Positions 9,071 through 17,239 of a stretch of 35,949 nucleotides of DNA are shown here, piece after piece. Origin of the DNA: Microcaldota archaeon (GTDB lineage: Archaea > Micrarchaeota > Micrarchaeia > Micrarchaeales > Micrarchaeaceae); contig JACWAL010000015.1 in the NCBI GenBank assembly GCA_014874295.1, forward strand, positions 1 to 35,949, read 5' to 3'. Numbering within the stretch: position 1 is the stretch's first letter; every line of letters starts with the position of its first letter. The position numbers and the translations under genes are program-made. The notes beneath the pieces are model-generated. The model did no database searches. It saw nothing but the letters and a program-made list of their open reading frames with translations, and was not told where the DNA came from.

Positions 9071-9697
9071 TCACTTTTCCTCTCCTGCTTTTTCTCCCTG
9101 TTCGATCACTGCTTCCGTGCTCGCGGTCTCTTCCGATTGGCCTGCCCCCGCTGCGGCGGCTGGCTCCTCGGCTGTCATCTCGGCGACCTTCTGTGCGGGC
9201 GCCACCTTGACGTTGACATTCACGTCTATAGGTTTGTAATAGGAAATGTGCTGCTCCTCTTCGGAAGTGAGCATGCGGCCTGGCCTGCTCGCTTTCTTGC
9301 CGTTAACAGCTATGAAACCGTGCGCGATGAGCTGCCTTGCTTGCCTCATGCTCCTCGCCATTCCCTTCCTGAAGACTATGGACTGCAGCCTGCGTTCCAG
9401 GAAGGAGTTGACCTTCAGGTCGAGCAGGTCGTCGAGCTTGGCGGTATTGCTCACTATGCCGTACTTCGAGAGGCTCGAGATTATGTTGGCCTCCATCTGC
9501 CTGTTCGGGGCGCTGCCCGAGAGGAGCAGACGCACGTTGCCCCTTATCCTGCTTATGTTGGACTGCACCTTCCACAGCTCCTTCATGTTCTTGAGCGCAT
9601 ACTCATCCTTGAGGGCGTTGTCGGCGTTTATCCTCTGGAGATTCCATATGTCCTTGGGCTTGTCGAACTTTGTCCTGTTCCTCCTCGGCGCTCCCAA
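9071..9697 (-). CDS. Ribosomal protein uS4 with acidic/Ala-rich C-terminal tail
   Basis: ERRLQSIVFRKGMARSMRQARQLIAHGFIAVNGKKASRPG S4 domain. Confidence 0.96.
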   Translation of the reverse strand: MGAPRRNRTKFDKPKDIWNLQRINADNALKDEYALKNMKELWKVQSNISRIRGNVRLLLSGSAPNRQMEANIISSLSKYGIVSNTAKLDDLLDLKVNSFLERRLQSIVFRKGMARSMRQARQLIAHGFIAVNGKKASRPGRMLTSEEEQHISYYKPIDVNVNVKVAPAQKVAEMTAEEPAAAAGAGQSEETASTEAVIEQGEKAGEEK

Positions 9698-9709
9698 ATC
9701 ATCACTTCA

Positions 9710-10261
9710 TTATTTCTTCCCAGCTGTCGCAGGCTTCTCCTTAGTAGCAGCGGCGACCTGCTGCTGCTTCACCGCCTTCTTCATGACGCCCACGGTCGCC
9801 CCGGTCCTTCCGGTGCTCCTCGTGCGCTGCCCGCGCACCTTCTGTCCATACTGGTGCCTGAAACCTCTCCAGGTGCGGTTGTTGACCTCGCGGTTTACGT
9901 CCTGTCTGGTGTTGAACGTTAGGTCGTTGCCTACATAATGCATGTCCTTTCCTGTCTCGTTGTCCTTTCTCTTGTTGAGCAAGTACTTTGGCACACCGAA
10001 GCTATCCGGGCTCTTTATCACGTTTTCTATATCGGCAACCTGCTTCTCTGAAAGCGAGCCTATGCGCGTCGACTTCGGTATGCTCAGCTTGGCCTCCACG
10101 GCGTGCGAGATCGAGTGCGACAGGTTCATGCCTATCCCCTTGACCCTCGAGAGAGCGCGCTCTATGCTGAGCGCTCCGTCTATGTCGCGGCCGGCGATCC
10201 TGATTATCGACTGCGCGCCCTTGTCTTCCTTCTTCTGCCTTGGGTCTTTTCCTTCAGCCAT
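9710..10261 (-). CDS. Ribosomal protein uS13
   Basis: IIRIAGRDIDGALSIERALSRVKGIGMNLS...VNREVNNRTWRGFRHQYGQKVRGQRTRSTGRTGATVGV. Confidence 0.96.
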   Translation of the reverse strand: MAEGKDPRQKKEDKGAQSIIRIAGRDIDGALSIERALSRVKGIGMNLSHSISHAVEAKLSIPKSTRIGSLSEKQVADIENVIKSPDSFGVPKYLLNKRKDNETGKDMHYVGNDLTFNTRQDVNREVNNRTWRGFRHQYGQKVRGQRTRSTGRTGATVGVMKKAVKQQQVAAATKEKPATAGKK

Positions 10262-10355
10262 TTAGAGACCTGAAACTATAGTGATTAAATGCCGTACTTC
10301 CTTAGAATACGCATTTGCATTTTCCAGTAGTGTTCTGTTCCTCACAAATAAATAC

Positions 10356-12116
10356 TTATCGATTATCGTATGTGCCGGGGCGGAGCTTTTCTACAAGGTA
10401 GCCTCCAATCAGCATCGTGTTCGCGCCCGTGTTCTCCAGGGTCCATATCGCATCTGACGGATCCATGGCTATAGGCTTGCCATGCTTGTTGAGGCTCGTG
10501 TTCAGCACAGCACCCACCCCGCTCCTTTTCTTGATGCCTGATATTAGCTCTCTATAGGGTGCATTCTCTGCCACGAGGATCTGCGGCCTTGTGGTGTGAT
10601 CCACATGGGATGCTGCAACAAGGTCCTCGTAGTGCTCTCTTGAGACGCTGTTTGCACTGGTCATGAATGGATTGGGCGAGAGGTAGTCTTCGAGTAGCCC
10701 CGCTGCGTCTTCCTCCAGGATCGTGCTCGCAAAGGGCTGGTAGTAGGGGCGCTTCTTTATCATAAGGTTTATCCTGTTTCTGACCTCTTGGTCGTTCGGC
10801 ATCGCGATTACACTCCTGTTGCCCAGGGCTCTTGGACCGTACTCCATGCGACCCTGAAACCAAAGTATTATCCTGTTGCTCTCAGCAACGAGTTCCGCCC
10901 CGAGCCTTGGGGGGTTCTTTACCTCCTCGTACCTTATCATTGATCCTGATCTCTTCGCCTTCTTGAGGACAGACTCTATCTGCGCGTCCGTGTAGGATGG
11001 CCCGAGATATAGGGTTTCCATCCTGTTTGGATCCATCCTGCCGTTCAGCTTGAAATCGACGTACGCTGCGGCCCCGACAGAGAGACCCCCATCGCCCATC
11101 TGCGGGAACACGAAGTAACCTTTTATTTCGGGCAGCCTCTCGAAAACCCTGTTGCCTATCACGTTCGAAAAGAATCCCCCAGCAGTTGCCACATTGTGGA
11201 TACCTGTCTCCCTTACCCACTGCCTTATCAGCTTCGTGACCTGCTCCTCTACATGCCTCTGCACCGCGTATGCAAAGGGTTCCCTATCGCACTTCGAGAG
11301 CATGTGATCGCGAAGGTACTCTGCGAGGAGAAGCTCGTTCCTGGTACCGTGTCTGGACACGAAGCGCCTGCTTGCAACATCGTACTCGCATATGTCCTTG
11401 AGCCCCTCTACGGCGTGCGGGTAGGAGTACGCTGCGAGGCTCATGAGCTTTCCTTCGTCCTCGCTGAATCTGAGGTCGCATGCCACGGTAGCTGCACCAT
11501 AGAGCAGAGAAAGGCTCGCGCTCGCCTTGAAGCTGGCTAGGCGATGCAGCTCCCCTTTGTCTCCGATGGACACCGTGCCGCTCAGCCCATCGCCTGCGCC
11601 ATCAAGTGTTATGACCAGAGCCTCCTTGAAGCCAGAGGTATAGTAAGCGGATGCTGCATGCGCCAGATGGTGCTCTACGACGTAAATCTTGCTGCCTGAA
11701 AGGCTCCTTGATACCTGCGCGAGGCGCCTTCTCGCGACACTGCTGCTTATCGTGGTACCCACTGCCTTCCAGAGGAACTTTGGGTTCTGGTTCTGTGTAA
11801 GCTTGTAGATGAAATTGGAGAGGTGCATGCTCGCCCTCTGCGGCTTCGGCAGCTCCCTCCTCCAAATCTTCCTCCTCGTCTCACCGTGAGCCGGGAAGAG
11901 CCTTGAGACAAGGGCGTTGCCACCAATCCAACCAAGAGCGACGGCTTCTACCTGCGCATCCGTACTGCCGCATACATATCTCACGGAATGGTACGGGAAG
12001 CCGACTTCGTTCTTCCTCTTCGTGAAGCGCTCCTCGCTCACCGCAGAGAGTACCCTCCCTGAGGCGAGCAGCGCTGCACCTGCATCATGAGAATCAGTTA
12101 TCCCGAGCACCGCCAT
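10356..12116 (-). CDS. NodU/CmcH-family carbamoyltransferase
   Basis: MAVLGITDSHDAGAALL, VVEHHLAHAASAYYTSGF, LVITLDGAGDG, GGFFSNVIGNR, FQGRMEYGPRALGNRSV, SLNKHGKPIAMDPSDA. Confidence 0.93.
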   Translation of the reverse strand: MAVLGITDSHDAGAALLASGRVLSAVSEERFTKRKNEVGFPYHSVRYVCGSTDAQVEAVALGWIGGNALVSRLFPAHGETRRKIWRRELPKPQRASMHLSNFIYKLTQNQNPKFLWKAVGTTISSSVARRRLAQVSRSLSGSKIYVVEHHLAHAASAYYTSGFKEALVITLDGAGDGLSGTVSIGDKGELHRLASFKASASLSLLYGAATVACDLRFSEDEGKLMSLAAYSYPHAVEGLKDICEYDVASRRFVSRHGTRNELLLAEYLRDHMLSKCDREPFAYAVQRHVEEQVTKLIRQWVRETGIHNVATAGGFFSNVIGNRVFERLPEIKGYFVFPQMGDGGLSVGAAAYVDFKLNGRMDPNRMETLYLGPSYTDAQIESVLKKAKRSGSMIRYEEVKNPPRLGAELVAESNRIILWFQGRMEYGPRALGNRSVIAMPNDQEVRNRINLMIKKRPYYQPFASTILEEDAAGLLEDYLSPNPFMTSANSVSREHYEDLVAASHVDHTTRPQILVAENAPYRELISGIKKRSGVGAVLNTSLNKHGKPIAMDPSDAIWTLENTGANTMLIGGYLVEKLRPGTYDNR

Positions 12117-12247
12117 CCCAATACACCAATGCACAGTTCTACTTCCTGCAGCTTGTTAGGCTTCTGTGACTACCTCTATGTGTTAATCTTAGTTTTAATA
12201 TTCTGCTATTTATGCGTGGGCCTTGGCGCGGTAAGCCTTGTAATATG

Positions 12248-12359
12248 CGCCAGGGCTGGGAGTTTCAGCGCGAGGCTTTTGAACCCAGAAGGCCGTGAGG
12301 CCATGCGCTCGCTGGAGTATATTCCAGGCGCACGCGATACCGGTTTCCGCCACCCTGGC
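12248..12359 (-). tRNA. tRNA-Ser(GGA) with two putative introns (12310-12321 at 37/38; 12262-12277 in T-loop)
   Basis: Minus strand: GCCAGGG TG GCGGAAACCGGTATCGC G TGCGC CTGGAA[TATACTCCAGCG]A GCGCA TGGCCTCACGGCCTT CTGGG TTCAAA[AGCCTCGCGCTGAAAC]T CCCAG CCCTGGC G. Removing both gives an 84-nt class II cloverleaf with perfect acceptor, anticodon, variable and T stems. Confidence 0.88.
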
Positions 12360-12470
12360 ACGGTATAGGATTGCAGTCTCAACATTAAAATGCTTGCGGT
12401 CATTCGTGCCGACCTCGCATGGGGTTCCTATTGTGCGGCCATATGATGTGCGGTGGCAAGGGGCAGCGGC

Positions 12471-13526
12471 TCAGACATTGCCGCCTGATACTATCGCGAC
12501 GGCTTTCGCCGATTTTGGCAGTCTGAGCTTCCTGTACGCGGCTATGCCCGCGACTCCGGCAAGCTCAGCTATCATGCCATACTCGCTGAGGAAGCGGTTC
12601 TGCTCCAGCGCCATCTCTTTTTCTGTAACGGTCACGACGCTCCCGTTCTGCCTTTTCAGCATCCCGATCGCCATGTCGCCGAACGTCGGGTAGCCGACAG
12701 CTATCGCGTCAGCCATGGTCTTGGGCGCCTCGTATTTCATGGGCTTGCCGGACCTGAACGCCTTGAACATGGGGCTGCACCTCTCGGCTTCGACGCCTAT
12801 TATTCTCGGAGGCTTTTCAAGCGCGCCTGATACCTTCATCTCCTCTGCCGCCTTTAGCATGCCTGATATCAGAGTGGCGTTGCCCACCGGGGTTATCACG
12901 TGCGTGACGCCCTTGAGCTGCGATGCGATCTCGTAAAACATGGTGCGCTGGCCCTCCTGCCTGTAGCAGTAATCTCCAGCGAGGAACGACCCGCACCTCT
13001 TGGCGTAATTGGAAGCCCTCCTCTGTGCCTCTGTGAAGTCGCCGTCCACCCTGGTTATGTTTGCATCGTGGGTTTCCCTTATGTCCCTTATCTTGTCGCG
13101 GTTGGCGTCCCTGCTGATGAATATCTTCGCCTTTATGCCAGACAGCTTGGCGTAGTACGCGACCGAATATGCCATGTTGCCTGTCGAGGCGCATACTACC
13201 TCCTTGTAGCCGTATTCCTTCGCCTTCGCTATCTCGACCACTGAACCCCTGTCCTTGAACGACCTCGTGGGGTTCTGCAGCTCCAGCTTCAGCCACAGCT
13301 CAGGAATCTTCGACCTGGCGAGCTCGGTGCTGCCGAGCTCGTAGCGCCTGTATCTCGACTTGGGTAATATGGACTCGAGCGACCAGAAATCGCCATCGAA
13401 CCTTGGTGGTTTCACCCTTCCCTTATATGCAACTGAGAGTATGCCACCGCACCTGTCACACGTTTGCTTCCTGTATGAGCTGCTATATGATGCACCGCAG
13501 CTCTCGCACCTTAGAGTATAGTCCAA
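12471..13526 (-). CDS. thrC: Threonine synthase-like PLP enzyme
   Basis: N-terminal CESCG..CDRCGG zinc ribbon, LELQNPTRSFKDRGSVV, ASTGNMAYSVAYYAKLSGI, ITPVGNATLISGM. Confidence 0.88.
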   Translation of the reverse strand: MDYTLRCESCGASYSSSYRKQTCDRCGGILSVAYKGRVKPPRFDGDFWSLESILPKSRYRRYELGSTELARSKIPELWLKLELQNPTRSFKDRGSVVEIAKAKEYGYKEVVCASTGNMAYSVAYYAKLSGIKAKIFISRDANRDKIRDIRETHDANITRVDGDFTEAQRRASNYAKRCGSFLAGDYCYRQEGQRTMFYEIASQLKGVTHVITPVGNATLISGMLKAAEEMKVSGALEKPPRIIGVEAERCSPMFKAFRSGKPMKYEAPKTMADAIAVGYPTFGDMAIGMLKRQNGSVVTVTEKEMALEQNRFLSEYGMIAELAGVAGIAAYRKLRLPKSAKAVAIVSGGNV

Positions 13527-13613
13527 TGAACCACTTTAGTCTTCCACACTTCTGTGGGAAACATAAAAAGTGTTGCGGTTATCACAGCATACCAGATTGA
13601 GGTAGGCCGTGCG

Positions 13614-13706
13614 TCACCTAACTATCACGTGCTCGACCTTGAGCCCGGGTACTACATCAAAATGCCTGTCCGCCGTAACAAGCTTTTCGTCCAGGTGCAC
13701 AAACAT
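13614..13706 (-). pseudogene. Remnant of VapC-like PIN-domain toxin (C-terminus only)
   Basis: Reads MFVHLDEKLVTADRHFDVVPGLKVEHVIVR*, matching the C-terminal LvTaDrhF..vpGL signature of PIN toxins; no N-terminal part upstream in this frame. Confidence 0.55.
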
Positions 13707-13710
13707 GAAC

Positions 13711-13730
13711 GGGGCGGCGCGGGCCGCCCC
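13711..13730. repeat. Perfect GC palindrome/hairpin
   Basis: GGGGCGGC GCGG GCCGCCCC, 8-bp stem, 4-nt loop. Confidence 0.7.
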
Positions 13731-13925
13731 TCTTCTGGGTTGCCGGAAACAACACCGGCGCTATTATATGGAAGCCAAGGAATATATACTTTACTAAGAT
13801 ATCAAATAATATAATAAAGTATAAATAGTTTCTTCCAGTAAATATATCAGGGAAAGCGCAACCGGCGCTATACAAACTGGTACGGCAAGCGGCGCGGATA
13901 CGGTCTCGTTTTCTGGGTGAGTGGA

Positions 13926-14198
13926 ATGGAAGAAACAACAAAACAAGAGATAGCGGAAGCCAGGTCAAGAGTGAAGGAGGCCTTGAAGGCTCTCGTGAGA
14001 GCGAGAAGCAAGGAGAGGCGCATGAACGTGGGCATAGAGGACAGGATGGCGGAGGACATCTGCAATGCGAACGACGATACTGTGTCGGCCGTGATTGCCG
14101 CCAGATCCTATGCGGATGCGGGGCTTGTGGTCGCCTACGACCAGGTCATAAGGGTAAACAGCCTGGGCATAAGCTCCACGCGGATAGTGCATGTCTGA
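13926..14198 (+). CDS. Small charged hypothetical protein
   Basis: MEETTKQEIAEARSRVKEALKALVRARSKERRMNVGIEDRMAEDICNANDDTVSAVIAARSYADAGLVVAYDQVIRVNSLGISSTRIVHV; strong AT-rich TATA-like promoter region upstream (13790-13850) and hairpin/T-run downstream. Confidence 0.7.
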   Translation: MEETTKQEIAEARSRVKEALKALVRARSKERRMNVGIEDRMAEDICNANDDTVSAVIAARSYADAGLVVAYDQVIRVNSLGISSTRIVHV

Positions 14199-14200
14199 TT

Positions 14201-14236
14201 GGGATGGTACTCTCGCCATCCCTCTTTTTTGTTTTG
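14201..14236 (+). terminator. Hairpin plus T-run terminator
   Basis: GGGATGG TACTCTCG CCATCCC followed by TCTTTTTTGTTTTG. Confidence 0.65.
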
Positions 14237-14294
14237 CCCTCTTTGCGACCATCATCTATGATGACGACGCCGCCGGCCATCAAGCGGTGTTTGC

Positions 14295-15863
14295 ATGGAA
14301 ATAAATCGCATTTTGACCAAAATCAAACTTATATTAGGACACATAAAGCGCAAGATAAGGCCAGAAAGAGGTTTCTGCATAGAGATAGGGAAGAAGAAGA
14401 GGAAGCTATGCAATGCATGGGTTGCGGAGCCACGCTTCAACGGGCATTCATTGACGTACATGTACATACGCACGTTCGCGTGGAAGCGCGCGTTCGGCAG
14501 GTTCGGGCTGTTTCCCGAGAGGGAAGCAAACCCGCACGCAGTCATACTTGGTGCCTCGGGCTACGGCAAGTCCACCCTGTTGAAGACGATGCTAGGTGAG
14601 ATAGCAAAGGCCGGCAAGCCAATCGTGTTGTTTGACGGGCACAGCGAGCACGAGGGACTCGTGGAAAGTTTAGGCGGCAAGGCGCACAACGCGAGCAGAG
14701 AGAATATAAGCATATTCGCGCTTGATGGCCTGACAATCGCGCAGAGGATAGAGGAGCTGACGAACTTGCTTTCTGATGTATATAGTCTGGGATATCTGCA
14801 GAGGGGGGTTCTTAACAGCGCCCTTTACTACACGTACAGGAGGTGCACGAGAGATATGGACGGCAACAAACTGGAGAGGGCGCCGACGCTGCATGACCTG
14901 ATAGGAGAACTGGTGATTTTTGCAAGGAACGCGAAGGGTCTGGCTGAGAAGGAGAGGATAGAGCACATAAGGCAGAGGATGGTCTCACTCCAGAAATGCA
15001 TGCCGGTAAGCGGCAATGTTGACATGGGAGGGCTTGCCAGCGGCATCAATTCATTCTCCATGTCGGGCATACAGAACGCTGAAGCGAAGGTCATCTACAT
15101 GCACGAAGCGGTGAAGAGGCTTTACAGGGCGATGAGGGGCAATGCGATGGAGAAGGGCATAAGGCTCTACATAGTCATAGACGAGAGCAAGTTCCTGCTT
15201 GACAACGCTGGCGCGGTGCTGACATCGCTCGTCAATGAGGGCAGGAAGTTCGGCTACGCGATAATCATAGTCACGAACAGCTCTGCCGCATTGCCGAAGG
15301 ACATAATCGCTAACTCGGCCACTTTCATCGCATTCCACATAAACGAGCCGACGGAGATAAACTATGTCGCCAGCGCGATAGCGAAGGGAGATGCGTTCAA
15401 GGCGGTTGCCGTGCGGGGCATGCTTGAGAGACTGAAAATAAACGAGGCCATAGTTTCCGGAGGAGGCATGCCGATAATCGTGAAGACCTCAGCTGCGAGG
15501 GCATCGGAGTCATTCGCCCGCGCGGAAGAGCGGTGCTGCAGCACAAACCCGAGCATGGAGCACGAGACGAGGATAAAGGAGATATCGGACAGGCTGACCG
15601 CAAAGGGCGTGGATCACTACGTCAACCGTAACCGCGTGGGGCCCGATATAATAGCATACAGGGAAGGGAAGATCGCCATAGAGTATGAGACCGGCAGGAA
15701 AAGGTTCGACGATACCGTACGGATGATAGAGGGGAGGAAGCCTGATTACTCAAGGGTGATCGTGGTGGTCAACGATGCGTTCGCCGCCAGGTACGCGGAG
15801 GTACTGGCAAGGGACAACGTGCAGGTCATAGGGTTCAGTGGGCTCAGCAGCCTTTCGATGTGA
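14295..15863 (+). CDS. HerA/VirB4-type ATPase fused to C-terminal PD-(D/E)xK-like nuclease domain
   Basis: Walker A GASGYGKST, Walker B RLYIVIDESKF, sensor-like IIIVTNSS; C-terminus NRNRVGPDIIAYREGKIAIEYETGRKRFDDTVRMI. A TATA-like sequence at ~14328 suggests the start may be downstream (e.g. ATG 14460). Confidence 0.75.
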   Translation: MEINRILTKIKLILGHIKRKIRPERGFCIEIGKKKRKLCNAWVAEPRFNGHSLTYMYIRTFAWKRAFGRFGLFPEREANPHAVILGASGYGKSTLLKTMLGEIAKAGKPIVLFDGHSEHEGLVESLGGKAHNASRENISIFALDGLTIAQRIEELTNLLSDVYSLGYLQRGVLNSALYYTYRRCTRDMDGNKLERAPTLHDLIGELVIFARNAKGLAEKERIEHIRQRMVSLQKCMPVSGNVDMGGLASGINSFSMSGIQNAEAKVIYMHEAVKRLYRAMRGNAMEKGIRLYIVIDESKFLLDNAGAVLTSLVNEGRKFGYAIIIVTNSSAALPKDIIANSATFIAFHINEPTEINYVASAIAKGDAFKAVAVRGMLERLKINEAIVSGGGMPIIVKTSAARASESFARAEERCCSTNPSMEHETRIKEISDRLTAKGVDHYVNRNRVGPDIIAYREGKIAIEYETGRKRFDDTVRMIEGRKPDYSRVIVVVNDAFAARYAEVLARDNVQVIGFSGLSSLSM

Positions 15864-15868
15864 GCCCA

Positions 15869-15897
15869 GAGAGGGGCGCGGCAGTGCCGCGCCTCTT
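15869..15897. terminator. Hairpin between convergent genes (contains 18-nt palindrome 15875-15892)
   Basis: AGAGGGGCGCGGCA G TGCCGCGCCTCTT; GGCGCGGCA/TGCCGCGCC perfect arms extended with G-U pairing. Confidence 0.6.
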
Positions 15898-17039
15898 CAT
15901 TTCTGCTCTATCATCGTAACTGCGACGTTCCTTCCCCTAGGCTCGAGCGTATCGTAGTCGAAGTGCATTATGCGCTCCCCGTCCGCAAGTTCCAGACGGC
16001 CGTCCACGACCTTCGCAACGGTGTACGACCCAGTAAGCGACGCAACCACATGACTCCATCCATTGCCGTCGCCGAGCGGCTCACCCTCCTGGTCGCACTT
16101 GAGCCTGCCCCTCTCCTCGAGCTTGTTGTGGTAGTACTGGTCTGCGCTGAACGGGGCCACAACCTCAAGGTCTGAGAGCAATGCCGGGATGTCGCTTGGG
16201 CGTGTCTTCGTGATGCCTACTGTGGTGTGGAAGGTCGTGACTACGGCATATCCATTGGGCATACCGGATTCGGTCACCTTTGCCTGCACCTTCTCTGTTA
16301 TGTCGCTGCTCCAGAATCCGGGTTCTACCTTGTCCGCCACCTCGAAGAGCTTGATCGCCTTCGCCTTTATGATAGAGGCTGGAAGATAGAAGTTCGGCTC
16401 ATCTATGTTCTCGTCAACGGGAGAGGGCCTGCCCCAGTTGCCGTAGCCGAGCTTGCTGTCCAGGAACGGTATCGGCAGGAAGCTTGGCAGTATGGAGTTT
16501 ATGGAATTGACGCCGTCCATGCTAGCCTCGTGGATCTTCATGAGCGTTGCCTTGAGTGCCTTCTTTAGATCCCTCGCAGACCCGTGCTCGTGCTCCGTGA
16601 ATGCAAGACCTGTGCCGCTGATTATCGCGAGCCCGTCCCTAAGGCCCGTCAGCTTCATCGCCTTCTTCTTGATAGCTTGATCGAACGCCCTGCCCGCATT
16701 TCCGACTATATGCTGGTCGAGGATCTGCTCGTTTATCTTTCTCATCCTGGCCGCATCTTCTTCTGTCTTGGCAGCGTTCATCGCGGCCGCGTACATATAC
16801 TTTGGTATCATACCTATTTCTGACTTCTCACCTTCAACTACAGTAGTGACGCCCAGCAGGAACACGTCTTTTACGAACTTTATCTTCTCGCGGTCGATGG
16901 TCATGAACATAGGCATGCCTCTCACGAAGGCCTTGGTGCCGTACTTGCCTTCTGTGGCGCTGGTCCTGAGCATTGTAGCAATTTCAGGCTGCATGCCACG
17001 GTGTTTCTGATTGCTTGGGTTTATGGCCTCTATTGACAT
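15897..17039 (-). CDS. Fusion protein: unknown ~270-aa N-terminal domain + C-terminal YjbQ/UPF0047-like domain
   Basis: C-term TTFHTTVGITKTRPSD...DLEVVAPFSADQYYHNKLEE...NGWSHVVASLTGSYTVAKVVDGRLELADGERIMHFDYDTLEPRGRNVAV fits YjbQ pattern; ATG 17039 (MSIEAINPSNQ) preferred over track start. Confidence 0.6.
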   Translation of the reverse strand: MSIEAINPSNQKHRGMQPEIATMLRTSATEGKYGTKAFVRGMPMFMTIDREKIKFVKDVFLLGVTTVVEGEKSEIGMIPKYMYAAAMNAAKTEEDAARMRKINEQILDQHIVGNAGRAFDQAIKKKAMKLTGLRDGLAIISGTGLAFTEHEHGSARDLKKALKATLMKIHEASMDGVNSINSILPSFLPIPFLDSKLGYGNWGRPSPVDENIDEPNFYLPASIIKAKAIKLFEVADKVEPGFWSSDITEKVQAKVTESGMPNGYAVVTTFHTTVGITKTRPSDIPALLSDLEVVAPFSADQYYHNKLEERGRLKCDQEGEPLGDGNGWSHVVASLTGSYTVAKVVDGRLELADGERIMHFDYDTLEPRGRNVAVTMIEQK

Positions 17040-17207
17040 AACAATCAAGCAGCATTCAGAGAGAATGATATAAAAAGAGGGTGGCAGACTACGACAAAGG
17101 ACGATGGAAGGGTCGTTGCTGCCCAAACTTACTCTAGTATAGCTGCATCGGTGCTTTACGAAGCCGATGGAAAGATATATCTATCATGGCCGGCAGAGCA
17201 CTAGCAA

Positions 17208-17225
17208 GGCGCGGCAGTGCCGCGC
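17208..17225. repeat. Second identical copy of 18-nt palindrome GGCGCGGCAGTGCCGCGC
   Basis: Exact match to 15875-15892. Confidence 0.9.
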
Positions 17226-17239
17226 GTGGAGTGGAGGTC

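Noticed and set aside
8930-9922. 330-aa plus-strand ORF and other long ORFs over S11/S4
   Set aside because: Antisense to confidently identified uS11/uS4/uS13; composition is the mirror of high-GC third positions, no recognisable domain
12087-12403. Short ORFs on both strands over 12.2-12.4 kb
   Set aside because: Region is explained by the intron-containing tRNA-Ser
13770-13860. AT-rich tract as a replication origin
   Set aside because: No ORB-like repeats and no cdc6/orc1 gene nearby; more simply a promoter or junction region
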